From assembly GCA_033032175.1 (NCBI GenBank), contig CM065316.1:6108115-6172114 (forward strand): a DNA stretch of 64,000 bases, read 5' to 3'. A program made the translations under genes and the position numbers. The stretch is from Saturnia japonica (Eukaryota > Arthropoda > Insecta > Lepidoptera > Saturniidae). Of the stretch, positions 35,760 to 47,211 are shown one piece after another; position 1 is the stretch's first letter; the number at the start of each line of letters is the position of its first letter. The notes under the pieces were generated by a model that was not told the origin of the DNA, ran no database searches, and was given only the letters and a program-made list of their open reading frames with translations.

Positions 35760-36270
35760 ATGTTTGCAATTCATAGTTGTTTTCACTATGTTGTATGACT
35801 ACAATTAGTATAAAATGCTTTCAAGTATCAGAAAGAATAGATCAGTATATATTATTTGAAAGTTCATCTATTACATTTATTGATTAAATGCTCATATTAA
35901 TAACGTGTAAATGTAAGTTATATACAGAATAAATCAACGGTGTCAATTGATTGAGGCGTTCGATTACTTATGATGGTCAATTAGTTTGCTCTCGTATAAA
36001 TATATGGGAATCAATAAAGGTGTCAATGAACTTACCTAATAGAGAATTTGATGCTACAGGTTACAAACTTCTAAGTTTTTATGCGAATTTTTTTTTTATT
36101 AGAATTTTAATGTAACACTTTAATGTATAAATATGAAAATAAATCTTATTAATAAATGTCAAACCCACTATATTCAATTATCCATAGAGAATAATTTCTT
36201 CATAAAACATGATACGAATTTCTACGAATATACTAAAGTTTCCTGGATTTATTATGAATGATTTTGTTTA
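35760..36270. other. No recognised gene
   Basis: A+T-rich with nothing supported. A perfect 10-bp inverted repeat, TTAGCCATCC/GGATGGCTAA, lies just after, at 36271-36280 and 36296-36305. Confidence 0.45.
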
Positions 36271-36306
36271 TTAGCCATCCTCATGTTGTAATTTAGGATG
36301 GCTAAC

Positions 36307-36846
36307 TCAATCGCTCCCGTCGCCCGCTTTATAAATCCGCCAATCGCGCTGTCCGAGTCCGTAATACACACAGGTGGACGTGTGTCATGTTATTGCCATA
36401 ACATCGTACGCGACATTGTCGTCGATCTGCACCCTTCTGGACTTGGTTTGCAGAATGACCACCGACTCGAAGGTCAAACTCTGGGCTTCGTGAGTAGTTA
36501 GGGTCCGAGAACCTTCCCGTATGTATCCATGCCTGACAAGGGATTCCTTTTCCTCCTGAGTGTGAACAAAGGTATTCGGGACGGTTTTGGGTATTTCGGC
36601 TCCTGTAATCCTTTCTAGGCTCAGGGATCTAACTCTAGGTTTTGTCGCGTAGATCTCTTCGTGGACCTCACTAAAAGCAAATACCTCATCCAGCGACAAA
36701 GATTTTAATTTAAAACCACCATTATTAATGAAAAACAAGGTCGTTTTGGTAGTGGTACAGTATTTCATAGGAACTATAGATAATTTTTCGTCAATCTCTG
36801 CAGGAGACAAGAATAAAGAGTGGGGTGATAAACAATACGATGGCAT
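36307..36846 (-). pseudogene. Probable endogenous viral element: (+)RNA virus helicase fragment
   Basis: A 153-codon minus-strand frame (36846 down to a TGA at 36385-36387). It resembles the C-terminal half of the superfamily-1 RNA helicase of alphavirus-like replicases, closest in style to virga/nege-like viruses of insects. Seen: RSLSLERI (codons 73-80), a TQEEK segment (96-100), motif V-like TLTTHEAQSLTFESV (115-129) in which the usual Gly after Gln is Ser, and the start of motif VI (YDVMAIT, 147-153). The TGA cuts motif VI. The frame then stays open to a second stop at 36307-36309, with CVYYG early in it. No nucleotide-binding (Walker A) part is present. In a virus this domain unwinds RNA; here it is a broken relic in nuclear DNA. 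A host SF1 helicase is the main alternative. Confidence 0.65.
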
Positions 36847-36902
36847 TTCTAAGAGTAATGTACTGCTGATGATGATACTACTTCGAATGAAAATACTACC
36901 AA

Positions 36903-37200
36903 TGACGGGTCAGTGGTAGCATGTACCGACACTATGTCGATCTATGTGAGTTCGAATCACTACAATGAGCCTGAGATTTGGGTGAAGGAAAATTTCGTAA
37001 TGAGACCATAGCATAATGGTAAGGTATTTTTTAATGCTCGTCTGGTTAACCACCAATCTCAAGTTGAAAATCTGTTGCCAAGCGCCTACATATAGGTGTG
37101 CTCCGGCAGCTGCACGTGACAGCCAGTCCTCCCACTAGATATAGCGGAGATATAATTTGGGACACATCGTTACATAGCATCAGGTGAGATTTTGTCCATA
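36903..37200 (+). repeat. tRNA-derived SINE family 2, plus-strand copy
   Basis: Head gggtcagtggtagc (box A region), box B GAGTTCGAATC near 36948, body with gaaaatctgttgccaagcgc and tail region caggtgagattttgtccata. It lies directly beside the viral helicase fragment. Confidence 0.75.
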
Positions 37201-37238
37201 ACGCAAAACTTGTCATAGAATAAACTACTTTATCTATA

Positions 37239-37746
37239 TCTCTACAATTAATAAAATTGAAGCGTCTATTTGTAATGTCAAAATATCAGTTTTTCACTAA
37301 ATGCATAATATAAAAGTATATCCGATACCTATAACAAAAAGCCTATTTTTAAAATTTTTGTCTATTTGTCTGTCTGTCTGCTTGTTCCGGGTAATCTCTG
37401 AAACAGTTGGACCGATTTTGACGGGATTTTCACTGATAGATAGCTGATGGTATAGGGAGTAACTTGGGCTACTTTTATTTTAGAAAAAGAATTAGAATTC
37501 CGCACAAATAAAAAAAACTGGTCATGGTGAATCAATTCGGGCGCTTAAATGCCTTATGCTGAGTAAACCATAAGAGATATAGCAAATTAATATACTACAT
37601 AATTAAAAAGTCCAGGAGAGTATATATCTATCTTCTAAGGAACACCCACAATAAGCATTTTTATCTTTCAAATAGCCGGGAGCGGGGGAGCAAGATTCGC
37701 GCGGGCATTCTGTAGTCCACGTGAGCGAAGCCACGGGCACAGCTAG
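37239..37746 (+). mobile_element. Helitron-like non-autonomous element, copy 2
   Basis: About 508 bp, from TCTCTACAATTAATAAAAT to ...GGGCACAGCTAG, followed by T. Shares gtctgtctgtctgcttgttc, cgattttgacgggattttca, atcttctaaggaacaccca and gtagtccacgtgagcgaag with copy 1. The left end is uncertain by six bases because TC occurs twice. No Rep/helicase coding. Confidence 0.6.
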
Positions 37747-38149
37747 TGGTTAATGAAATATAAAGATTATCACTCAAACAGGTAATTTTGTTTGGAAAAA
37801 TTACATAATAAGTGTAAGAAAAGAAACCATAATATTTTGGTTAGATAATTTTTATTTGAAATTAATTTATAAGTTCTGTGGTATTGAAATTCAATATTAA
37901 CATTCACAAGGAATAAACAAGTTGAGCAAAGATGAAGCTTGAATGTGCCTACGCTTAGATTCTTGTCTGAGTGATGAACTATTGTAGACTGTCGGATGAG
38001 GTAATACATGAGGATTGTGAAGGATGTTTATAGTTTCAAATATCGCTGGTTTCTAATAAATGTACGCCAGACTTTTATGTACTATTGTGTTGCTATCAAC
38101 GTATACGAGTTATTTAATAATGGCGTAGTTAACATGCTTTTTTAATAAT

Positions 38150-38275
38150 AGATCGGCACATTGACGGTACCTACTGTTCCTGTTGGTAAGCACAGTACAG
38201 TCCAAACACAACGGCTACCACCGAGAGATCTAAATCCATCGGCGGTCGGTGCTGTCATGCTGGCCTTTACGATTA
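38150..38275 (+). repeat. Dispersed repeat family Y, copy
   Basis: Blocks gatcggcacattgacgg, ggtaagcacagtacagtcc, accaccgagagatct and ggcggtcggtgctgtcatgc. Very similar to 950-1060. Confidence 0.6.
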
Positions 38276-38279
38276 AAAT

Positions 38280-39640
38280 ACCCGATGTCGTAAGAAGGAG
38301 GCATTTACTTTGCTTGGCATCTGAAGCGGCAAATTGTGTTTTTGGGGATGGCTAAAGCAGAAAAGGTAAAATATGTGGTGGTCTCCCATGTGCACGACCT
38401 TTTATTTTTGTTGTGAGTCATTTATATGTTGCGTTTGAAAGGAAGTAAAAGAGTTCTGGTGGGACGTCGCTATGTGCCATTGGGACAGCGTCACGACTGG
38501 TCAGCTCTTTCCGATTCAGCGCTCCCATCCCAATATTTATACTGAATGCTTCCTAACCTAACCTTATAGGGTTTTCGCAAGTATCAGTACATTTAAGTAA
38601 ATCTGTCTTAACAGGTAAATTCTTTTATAAATGACTTCATAAAAAATAACATCGATATTTTATTTTAAATTCAGTTATTAATATTTCAATATAAAAATAT
38701 GTTTAAAAAATGTGTCACATTTGCCACGCATTCTTTGACATTTTTTCTTGTTTTTTCTCTATAATTAGAATTACTAACTTGTTTTATTATCGTACATAAA
38801 AAAGCTATACTAGGTCCTCCTAGGTTTGCAAACGTTTGCTACATTTGAAATACATTGTGATGGTTTGTGTAAGTTTTTTCCATTGGCAGGTATCACCACC
38901 AACGTGCATCAGGTACGGTATTTATTGATAATGCAATGGGTTCCTTTTTGTGTGCTCATCATATAGCGAATTCATATAATTAGCGATTATTGCTATCACT
39001 TTGCTCTTGCGAAATATGTAATCAGGTCTCCTTTTTGAGCAAACAATTCATATCAGTATTGTTATTTCAAGTAAACATAATATAAATATTTTTGATTTCT
39101 TTTGTTTCTTCGTCTTATAATGTTAAGGGACGATGGGTTTAATAATATATTATTAACACGTTATTTCTAAAGGGGGCCGAGCTCTCAAATGCAGTTCCTA
39201 GAATATACCTAAAAGTGCTTGGCGACAGATTTTCAATTTGAAGCTATATAGATATATAGCCACTGACCATACGACAATTACAAAATACAAACTATGTATA
39301 TGTATGTATGACTATGTTTCCTTTCAATAAAGTTGTGAAAAAAATATTAAAATAGTTTCAATATTACTTCGAAATGTTGTTGCTTTTCTCAAGTACCAAC
39401 AGACGGCTGGGCGCCACACCTGCGTGTACGTAAGTGGGCCATCGTAGCGCGTTGCTTGACCCATCTGAAAGCTCATACGCACTGCGCAGACAGCAATGTG
39501 AGGGACCGCCACGTAGTATTAATGTAATTATTTTTTCCTGTACCTACTATACAAATAGCGTCATTTCAAAGATCATAATATAAACAGATATATTTACCAT
39601 TTTATAGTAAATAGCATAGTAATTCAATGTATTAATTAAG
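38280..39640. other. No recognised gene
   Basis: Unassigned sequence. The G+C-richer piece 39400-39520 has a minus-strand frame with no known similarity. Confidence 0.4.
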
Positions 39641-39654
39641 ATTTATCTATAGGT

Positions 39655-39960
39655 ACTTCTTTTGGCGCGTTTAGTACACGGTAAAATTGAGAAATGCGCG
39701 TGCTTCACTTGACAGAATTGCGACATGATGTAGTTAGTCATCAATGATAAAAATGTAAATACGTTTAATAAAATTTCTAAAACTGTGTAAAAATAATTTA
39801 TCTTGTGACACATATTATACATAAGTTTTAGCTTTCTGCATTCCTTTTCCATATAAACTTTAACCATGCCAAAACTCAGAGTCTTCCGTGCACGCAATAC
39901 GCTTAAAAAAGTGTCCGAAGTTTCTCCTCGCGTATTAATATATTTTTGTATTAATTGGTT
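39655..39960. repeat. MITE-like dispersed repeat
   Basis: Its left part (gcgcgtttagtacacggtaa aattgag...) recurs in the same orientation at 45408-45480 and 50248-50325. Its right part (39795-39945) recurs reverse-complemented at 4425-4545. Opposed open frames cover it, both best explained by the repeat. No transposase. Confidence 0.5.
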
Positions 39961-40074
39961 TTGCTCTATTTCAAGTGAGCCAATCACGACACGACTTTGT
40001 TACCCATGTGTCGCCATAATTTTTCAAGTTACATTATTATGTACATACTATTTATATACGTTTAGTCATAGATA

Positions 40075-40987
40075 AAGTACATAAGTATTCCAATTCTGAT
40101 AAGTCGTTGCCGTGATGAAGTAGTTTAGACCAGCGGAATATCGATTCTATGTCCGCAGGTTCGTACCCCGGCATATACCAACAAATTTTTGGGAATTCGT
40201 GTACATTTGCTTATTTCAATTTGTTGCTGCACTATCGACTGGCGGTGAACGAAGACAAGAAATATTGTAGTATGTTGAAAAATACAAAAATTAAAATTTC
40301 TCGAAGTCTTCAAATCGCCAATACGTTTTAGGCTCGTGTGGCGATTATGCTCGTTTCTTCCTCGGGAAGTAAGAGGCCTTTTTGCTCAGCAGTAATAAAT
40401 TTACAGACTGGTTTTATTATTTCCTAGCTGTGCCCGGAGCTTCGCTCGCGTGGACGACAGAAGAACGCGTTATGCATATACAAATCATAATTTCTTAGAA
40501 CTTCAACAACGTATTATTGAATGAAGGTATTGTTTTTTTTTTTTTTAAATAAAGCCCAACTATCCAAGTATTAAAAAAATCTAAATTTTCCAGTAGCTTT
40601 TGCGTGATGCGGGTACAGTGATAAATAATTTTATTTACATCGTTTTTTATAATTGTACCTAAATAACGCTATCGTTTAAAGACATCATTTTTGTAAAAAA
40701 AAAAAAATCATCAAAATATTAAAGTACGGTTAAATAATATTGAAATATTGCGGTTAACCGCAGAGTTTACTACCATATGTGCGTATACCATAGATGCGTA
40801 ACCGGTTCTCGTTGACTTGTAGTATTCTTAGTATGTCTTTCTATATATACATATGCTAATTATTAAAGTAAATAAGACTATATGAGTAAATTATTAAGCA
40901 AGTCTTATAAGTTATTGTAAACTACATTAGGTAACATCTATTGAATGGCCATTTTCTTGTTTTGTTTACATTTACAGTACATGTGTA

Positions 40988-40990
<3 letters not shown>
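40075..40990. other. No gene; repeat end at 40425-40610
   Basis: 40425 starts 'ctagctgtgcccggagcttcgctcgcgtgg' in style, with ttttgcgtgatgcgggtac near 40600, the wording shared by 14575 and 22955. The rest is unassigned. Confidence 0.4.

Positions 40991-41021
<31 letters not shown>
40990..41021. repeat. (AT)16 microsatellite
   Basis: An uninterrupted AT/TA dinucleotide run. Confidence 0.95.
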
Positions 41022-41023
<2 letters not shown>

Positions 41024-41564
41024 GATATTGGCGAGTGAAATGACTTGGAACTTGTTGATATTTCTTTAATTAATACCGCACGAAAAAATAAACACCGTAC
41101 ATCGTAAAATCTTCGTTGACAGCCATCTAGTGTTGCTACTTTAGAAAGACTCAATAATACCAACTTCAAAAAGGTAAGCGTAAAAAACATATCAATTACA
41201 AAAAACAAAACATGTTATTCTAAATATTATTCTAATTCTTAATTCTTAGATTTAGCTTTATATTACGACATACGTAAGGACTTAAAGTTACTTTCCTGTT
41301 CTCAATAAAGCGATGTTTGGATCTTATCGTACAATTTTTGCCTTGTATTATACGATCGTAAGTTAAATAAAGATTTTTAATTTGATATCACAATGTTTTC
41401 CTACTGAGGTAGGTGGAAATAATAGAGTTCTACTGTTACAGAGAAACTTCTTGCAGTAATTTGATTTCATTAATCCCCTCATATACCCAAAATTCTGACA
41501 TTCCCTCTGGTAGGTGAGTTTGCTGGGTGGACAATTGCGTTCGACTGGATCTCGACCACCATAC

Positions 41565-41658
41565 ACCAAGCTAACACAAGCTTAGGTCCGTTCCCTCGTT
41601 GTGGAACCCTTGAGTCATGCAGCCGCTCGCGCGATACAGGTGACACTGCACTTGCAAT

Positions 41659-41692
<34 letters not shown>

Positions 41693-42305
41693 CTGACTAC
41701 ACTGTTAGCCTTAGGGGCCCTAAAGACGCTGCGGCTTTTACAGCTTCACCGGACTTGGGGGGCGAGCGCAGAGGGCACTCAGCCGCGAAAGTTTTGTGGA
41801 CGACTCGCACGAGGGTGCCAAAGTGGCCGGACCTCGGCTCGGGCGGTCGTCGCGTTCGCAAATAGGTCGCGATCTATTCGAATCCCTACACCTACGATTC
41901 GAGCTAACTAAATATACACATAGGCACGTTCCCTTCCTCCTGGGAGGAAGGAAGGAACCGTGCGTATGTGTATTCAATAATCGGAATGTTTCTACACTAA
42001 CTAGCGCTAACTAACTAGCGTAAAAAAAGAAAAAAAAAGGTCCCTCACAGAACCTATGTACCTGTGTGGTGTGCACGTGTGTATGTTCATACGTGTGTAG
42101 TGTTGTATGTAGGTAGCTAAGTGATGCACGTACAGTGTCACTTGTATCGCGCGGGCGGTTGCCTGACCCAAGGGTTTCACACCGAGCACTTGCAATCACT
42201 TAGCTACGCACATACATCATTACACACAGTGTGTACATGCACACCACATAAGTACATAGGTTCTGTGAGGGACCTTTTTCTTCTTTTTTTACGATAGTTA
42301 GTTTC
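41565..42305 (+). mobile_element. Older LINE copy, split by a younger one
   Basis: 41565-41658 and 42197-42305, read on the plus strand, together correspond in order to the minus-strand LINE UTR at about 2010 back to 1800: cttaggtccgttccctcgtt, gcgcgatacaggtgacactg, then cacttagctacgcacatac, and ggttctgtgagggacctttt. The junction falls exactly at the duplication that flanks the younger insertion. Confidence 0.75.
41659..42185 (-). mobile_element. Younger LINE 3' end nested in the older copy
   Basis: About 527 bp with poly(T) at 41661-41688 and the same 3' UTR as 1462-2000, including the (CGTGTGTGT)-type and cgggcggtcgtcgcg blocks. The 11-bp duplication GCACTTGCAAT (41648-41658 and 42186-42196) is exact. 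The two open frames over it correspond to the UTR frames at 1535-1759 and need not be coding. Confidence 0.88.
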
Positions 42306-42399
42306 GACCATGTTTACAGAATACTAAAGGTGCAGGTGTTATTCTTTCGGCTTGTAATCAATTAAAGAATCGAGAATTTGATATTTGAATGGAATAGAA

Positions 42400-42655
42400 G
42401 AGCTACAAAAAAATTTATGAGAGGTGGAAATTTCTTTGGAGATTACACTCAACTTGGGGCAGTCCGAACGGTGGAATACCTCCACCCTACAGAATATCAC
42501 AGCCAAATTACTTTGTGTTGTGTTCCTACAGTGATTAGGGTTTCCAGAGCTCACTGGACTACGGGGGTTCAATGTCAGCAAAGCCAGGCTATGGTAGCCG
42601 TATACCATCAGGCAAGCCGTAAGCTTGTTTGTCACCTTAGTTGTATGAAAAAAAT
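42400..42655 (+). repeat. Dispersed repeat family X, copy 2
   Basis: ggagattacactcaacttgg, ggcagtccgaacggtgg, tttccagagctcactgga, caggcaagccgtaagcttg and a 3' gtcaccttagttgtatgaaa block. The 116-codon frame across it is not convincing. Confidence 0.55.
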
Positions 42656-42659
42656 CGTC

Positions 42660-43595
42660 GAACTACAAAACATATTCCAAGGTAAATCTTTGTATATTTT
42701 ATTACATTACACTTTTAATTATATGTAAGAGTTGCAATTATATTCCACATATATGTATACCTAAAGGATTTTATTTGTATTACTTAATAAATATTGCTAT
42801 AACTTACAACTATTGTAACGAAATTGATAATTGTTATAATCGCTACACAATTACATTGGAAAACAAGATTTTCATAGAAAGGATTTGTTATTTTTTCAAA
42901 TATTTATGTTGTGACGTTGTGAGAGCAATAAACTGTAAAGAGTTTAACACATCTTAATTCTAAACTGCGTTAATATTAAAAAAGTAAATAAAGTTGTGAA
43001 TGTAAATAATTACTTTATTTGAAATTTGTATTAATTATTGAACAACAAATTTTTGATGTCATTAATTTCGTATATTCACTGCACAGTTAATACCATAATA
43101 CAATATTAATGTCTATTGTTTATATTATTTAATCGGTATGTACAAATAAAGAACGTATTTAACATTTTTAAACCGATAAGTTAATCGTTCTTGATTCTGA
43201 TTACACTGAGAATTATTTATATTTAACAAGATTACTATATATACACACTTTTCAGAAATACAACAGTGATAATCCGAATTACTTAGATATGTTTGCTTCA
43301 GGATAATACGATAATTAGACTTTGTATATAACAAAATATTATTTTTAATAAATATAACAAAAAAATACCATATGTTATTGAATATTTTGACTTTATTGAA
43401 TCGTAGTTAAAAATGAAAGCTTATTCTTATGTTTCTTGCTTAAACAACTTCCGCTAGCTTTCACTTTCCGTAGTTTTGTCGGGCGCAAATTGCAGTAAAG
43501 ACAATTACACGTGGGCATTGAATGTATTATGTCGAAGATTAATTAATATTGAAGTAATATTATTATTAAAAACTAATCTGTTTTAAAGTTAAGAT
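42660..43595. other. A+T-rich DNA, nothing recognised
   Basis: No gene or repeat supported. Confidence 0.5.
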
Positions 43596-43597
43596 AG

Positions 43598-43835
43598 ATG
43601 GGGCTTACAGGAATTACTTTGGAGACTTCTTTCTGCTTGGGGCAAACCAACTGGTGGTAGAAGATCGTAGCCAAATAACTTTCAGCAAAATTTCTACGGT
43701 GAGTGCGGTTTCCAGAGCTCCTTGGGCTACGGTGGTTCAAGATCATGGTATTAGTAGCATCAATAGGTTACAGTAGCCGCTTACCAGCAGGCGGGCCGTA
43801 TGCTTCGTAGCCACTTCAGTTGTAATTGATCTATT
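43598..43835 (+). repeat. Dispersed repeat family X, copy 3
   Basis: Same order: ggaattactttggagactt, cttggggcaaaccaactgg, tttccagagctccttgg, caggcgggccgtatgcttcg and cacttcagttgtaa. Confidence 0.55.
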
Positions 43836-43930
43836 TATGACATAACACACAAATATAGCGTCTAAACACTCTAAGCTCAGATACAAATAAGGTTTGAGAA
43901 TAGTTAAAAATAATTTCTTATTATGGCATT

Positions 43931-44010
43931 GCACTAGGCTTAGCGTATTACTTACTATTCTGGGCTACATCGTTACTTAGGATCATGTGAGATTTCGGCC
44001 ACAAGGCTAA
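43931..44010 (+). repeat. SINE family 2 tail fragment
   Basis: actaggcttagcgtattact, ctgggctacatcgttactta and gtgagatttcggccacaagg match only the 3' part of the SINE at 36903 and 55614. Confidence 0.6.
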
Positions 44011-44393
44011 ACCTATAACGATAAAGAAATAGATGTTAATAATGTGTGTTATTATTACACTGCTCTATAGAGAATAGAACTAAAGTTGAAAATGTTAAAT
44101 ATTTCATAAGTAAATAATGAGTTGAAATATCTGAACAAAATACTTTTATTCTAAAAGCATGATGTTGCTAACGGCGCTCATCAAAATCAAATATCATGCA
44201 TGTATTTTCGAGTAATCGATCCATCACGCACCGTGCCATAAACGTCCCGGTCAAAGTTTGTCAATGTAATGAATGTGAGTGCATCCATCTTGTTCATGTC
44301 CGATGTCAAAGATGCCGACATCATATGAAACCGAGATTGAAAACAATGATATTCAAATACTGGGAAGTGTTGTTTGGTGTCATGTAAATTAAA

Positions 44394-44880
44394 TCTATAC
44401 AAATAAATAGAATTGAAGTCTCTGTTTGTAATGTCAAGCCAACAGCTTTTTACTAAATTCATATAAAGTATGTACGCTACTAAAAAAAATAATAATTTTT
44501 GTCTGTCTGTTTGTTCCGGAAAATCTACAAAACCGTTGGACCGATATTGACGAGACTTTCACTGGCAGATAACCCATGTAAAAGGAGTAGCTTAGGCAAC
44601 TTTTATTTTAGAAAAAGAATCAGAGTTCCGGGTAAATAAAAATCAATTCAATAATACGACGATTTTGGAGCACTTAAATGGCTTAAGCTGAGTAAACCAT
44701 AAGAGTTATACCAAACGAATGTAGTACATAATTGTAGATCTTAAAAAAAAAAAAGTTAGCAAGAGCATTTGTCTATCTTCTAAGGATCACTCAAAATGAG
44801 CATTTTATTCTTAAAATAACCAGGAGCGTGTGCCCGGTCGACGTCATTCTGTAGTCCATCCGAGCGCACAGCACAGTTAT
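44394..44880 (+). mobile_element. Helitron-like non-autonomous element, copy 3
   Basis: Starts TCTATACAAATAAATAGAAT after an A and keeps the gtctgtctgtttgttccgga, actttcactggcagataac and ccatccgagcgcacagcaca blocks. Its 3' end is decayed (TTAT in place of CTAG). Confidence 0.55.
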
Positions 44881-44884
44881 AAAA

Positions 44885-45655
44885 AAATAGCGCTGTTGAT
44901 TTAGCTGGTATTTCGGAATGAAATTTTGTATTTTACGTATTTATAAAACTGGATTTTGTATTAATACAAATATTTTATAAAAACACATTTAAATATAGTT
45001 TAGGTGAGAACAATCGCCATTATGTTTTTACGTTTAGATATTTAATATTAGGATATTTCCTGTGTTATAAATGCTAAAGACTCGCCACTGTATTCTCGTT
45101 TAGTATAATTTAAAAAAAAATTATGAATAGTAATTTTTTTGGGGAGAATCAACCTCTCGGAACAATTTTCGGCAGGCGATTTAATCTAGAACCTAGGAGC
45201 TACTTAAAAACCAAAGTCGACAGAACACCAAATATGCCAAACACTTTCATCCATTTATTGATATATCAAAATAAATTCGTTGTAATATATAAATTACGGT
45301 AGAAAGCCACAGTTAAATACCATGCACCTTTTATAAAGTACTGATGTGTTCTAAGTTTTGAAGATATATTTATTTTGGAGTCAGAGAATTAAAACACCTT
45401 GGAGTGTTTAGTACAGGGTAAAATTAAGAGCTGCGCGCGCAATATATGACAGAAGTGCGATATGATGAAGTTACCCTTTTTAGTTACTTTTAACTTTCTG
45501 TTATGGTGCCTTATTATAGTATTTTTTTGTTACGCCAAGTAATATGTGTAACTTCTGACGTGCGTATACATTAAATGTATCATCTTCATGACATATGAGC
45601 ATGTGACGAAACGAGACATAGGGTCTAAGTCTTGTTTACATTATACGTAGGTTGC
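44885..45655. other. Unassigned; MITE-like block at 45408-45480
   Basis: 45408-45480 (ttagtacagggtaaaattaa gagctgcgcgcg...) is related to 39655 and 50248. A gttacgccaag ... gtaacttctgac block at 45525 also recurs after 50335. Confidence 0.45.
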
Positions 45656-45659
45656 ATTT

Positions 45660-45999
45660 AGGTATTATGTACTACGTAATAGAGACAACGCAACGCCTCA
45701 ACCAGATTGTTTGAAGCACACGATCGAGTGTATACACTCGCACTCACAGTCTGTGCCGGGCACTTGTTGCGTTTACACGTTTGAGTGCTTAATTTTACTT
45801 AATAAATATGCCTTCATGTGCACTGAGATACTGCTTAAACAACTCGAGAAACACAAGTAAAAGTCAAGGAATATATATATTATAACATTTCATAACAATG
45901 TATAATTGATTAAAGTGTGCATGCCCCGCGCCCCGCGATGTTAAGTGGCGCACAATTTTTGTTCGTAATAGCTGCTCTAGTACGTAGTACGTAATACCT
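45660..45999. repeat. 340-bp unit bounded by 22-bp inverted repeats
   Basis: 45660-45681 and 45978-45999 are reverse complements at 20 of 22 positions; outer bases are AGGTATTA...TAATACCT. The unit encloses a THAP coding fragment. It may be a small DNA transposon or chance palindromic TACGTA-rich sequence. Confidence 0.45.
45808..45885 (+). pseudogene. THAP zinc-finger N-terminus (exon 1 or relic)
   Basis: A 25-codon frame starting MPSCALRYC, then NNSRNTSKSQGI, then stop. THAP domains (DNA-binding C2CH zinc fingers found in host regulators and P-element-type transposases) start exactly this way: Met-Pro, a CxxxxC pair (Cys4 and Cys9 here), and a Ser-Gln-Gly-Ile type turn before the first strand. 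The later Cys and His are absent. There is no GT donor at the usual place after the Gly-Ile codons, so a normal first exon is not supported. It sits inside inverted repeats, which points to a transposon remnant. Too short to be sure. Confidence 0.5.
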
Positions 46000-46110
46000 C
46001 GATGGTAGGATGTTATATTTTAATTGTTTCAAAATATTGCACTTTAATATTCAGTTAAATTAACTATATCTGACAGGAACTGTGATTTTTTTCCAAAGCT
46101 CAATCTAATA

Positions 46111-46140
46111 CATATATATATATATATATATACATATATA
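46111..46140. repeat. AT-rich microsatellite
   Basis: CATATATATA... run interrupted once by TACA. Confidence 0.9.
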
Positions 46141-46439
46141 TTAAAGCAACAAGTTACAAATCAAACTTCATTCTTGTTCTTTATTTGTGAATATTTAACC
46201 TTAATAAATGTAATGTCAAATACGTTCCATCCGCATTATTTATTACAAACGCTAATAATAAATTTGTCTAGGCCAGCGGTTCTTCATCTTTGCAGATCTA
46301 TCGAAATTATTGATTACATTATTGATTTTTTAGTAAGAGTTACTTACGAAAACGATATTTTATGTTTCACTGCTAAGACTAAATATTTTTATAGATATAA
46401 AAATGCGAAATAGGGTGTCTAGTATAATTAAAAGTAATG

Positions 46440-46820
46440 GATTAGGGCAGAGTTTTTAAAGCTATGTATTGTCACATACGTCCCGGGTCAAGCAATGCCT
46501 GTCTTTTGCAACCTGTCAAGTTTCATTACAGTTTGACAAGAAGATGGTGTGTTTGCTATAAAAAATAATAAACCGACAATTAATTGCAAAAAAGGCTGGA
46601 TTATTTTTTTTGACGTGACAACGTCTTATAAATTGGTTTGCCGGGTGACACTTCAAGAAACTGCGTTACGCTCCGCTCACGTTATGCGCTCACAATGAGA
46701 GCGAGTGAGAGGCACGCGTCCCTTCCACTCGGGCATGGTTAGCCCGCCTAAGAGCGAGAGAGACAGACATAAAGTCGTTGTCACGTAAAACTTTCGCCCG
46801 TATACCGACTTTACAGGCAA
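46440..46820. repeat. G+C-richer block, probable transposon end
   Basis: tgacgtgacaacgtcttata, tgcgttacgctccgctcac, gtgagaggcacgcgtccctt and gtcgttgtcacgtaaaactt. The outer tgacgtgacaacg and gtcgttgtcacgt words are near reverse complements, which suggests an inverted end structure. I have the impression of a widespread insect repeat but cannot name it. Confidence 0.35.
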
Positions 46821-47211
46821 CCAATTTTTTTTGTGTAAAATAATAATAACAATATTTTTGTAAATACGATATTTAAAAAAGGTTAAGAACCAATGGTTTA
46901 TCGAGGTTGGTCACCTAGGACATTTCTTTGTACGTTTGAAATCGTGACAGTTTGTTTATCAATTGTGTGTTAACATATCTGTATCTTTTCAAGATAACAT
47001 GCGAACCACGTTCGTGATATTTGCGACGCTCGTTTCGATATCACGAGTTAATTTTGTTCACACTTATCAACACGTGCCAGATGTATGATTGATATTAATA
47101 TATTTTTTTAATGAAACACTTCATTAAGATCAACAATTAACAATTCTTACTATTCATACAAGTCTATATATATTATGAATCAATTTTTGGAATGAAGCAG
47201 TTTGCAAGCAA

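Noticed and set aside
42194..42290. Twin-priming inversion of the 41659 LINE
   Set aside because: The exact duplication GCACTTGCAAT separates the two parts, and the 41565-41658 flank continues into 42197 in the same order as the LINE UTR, so an older opposite-strand copy explains the data better.
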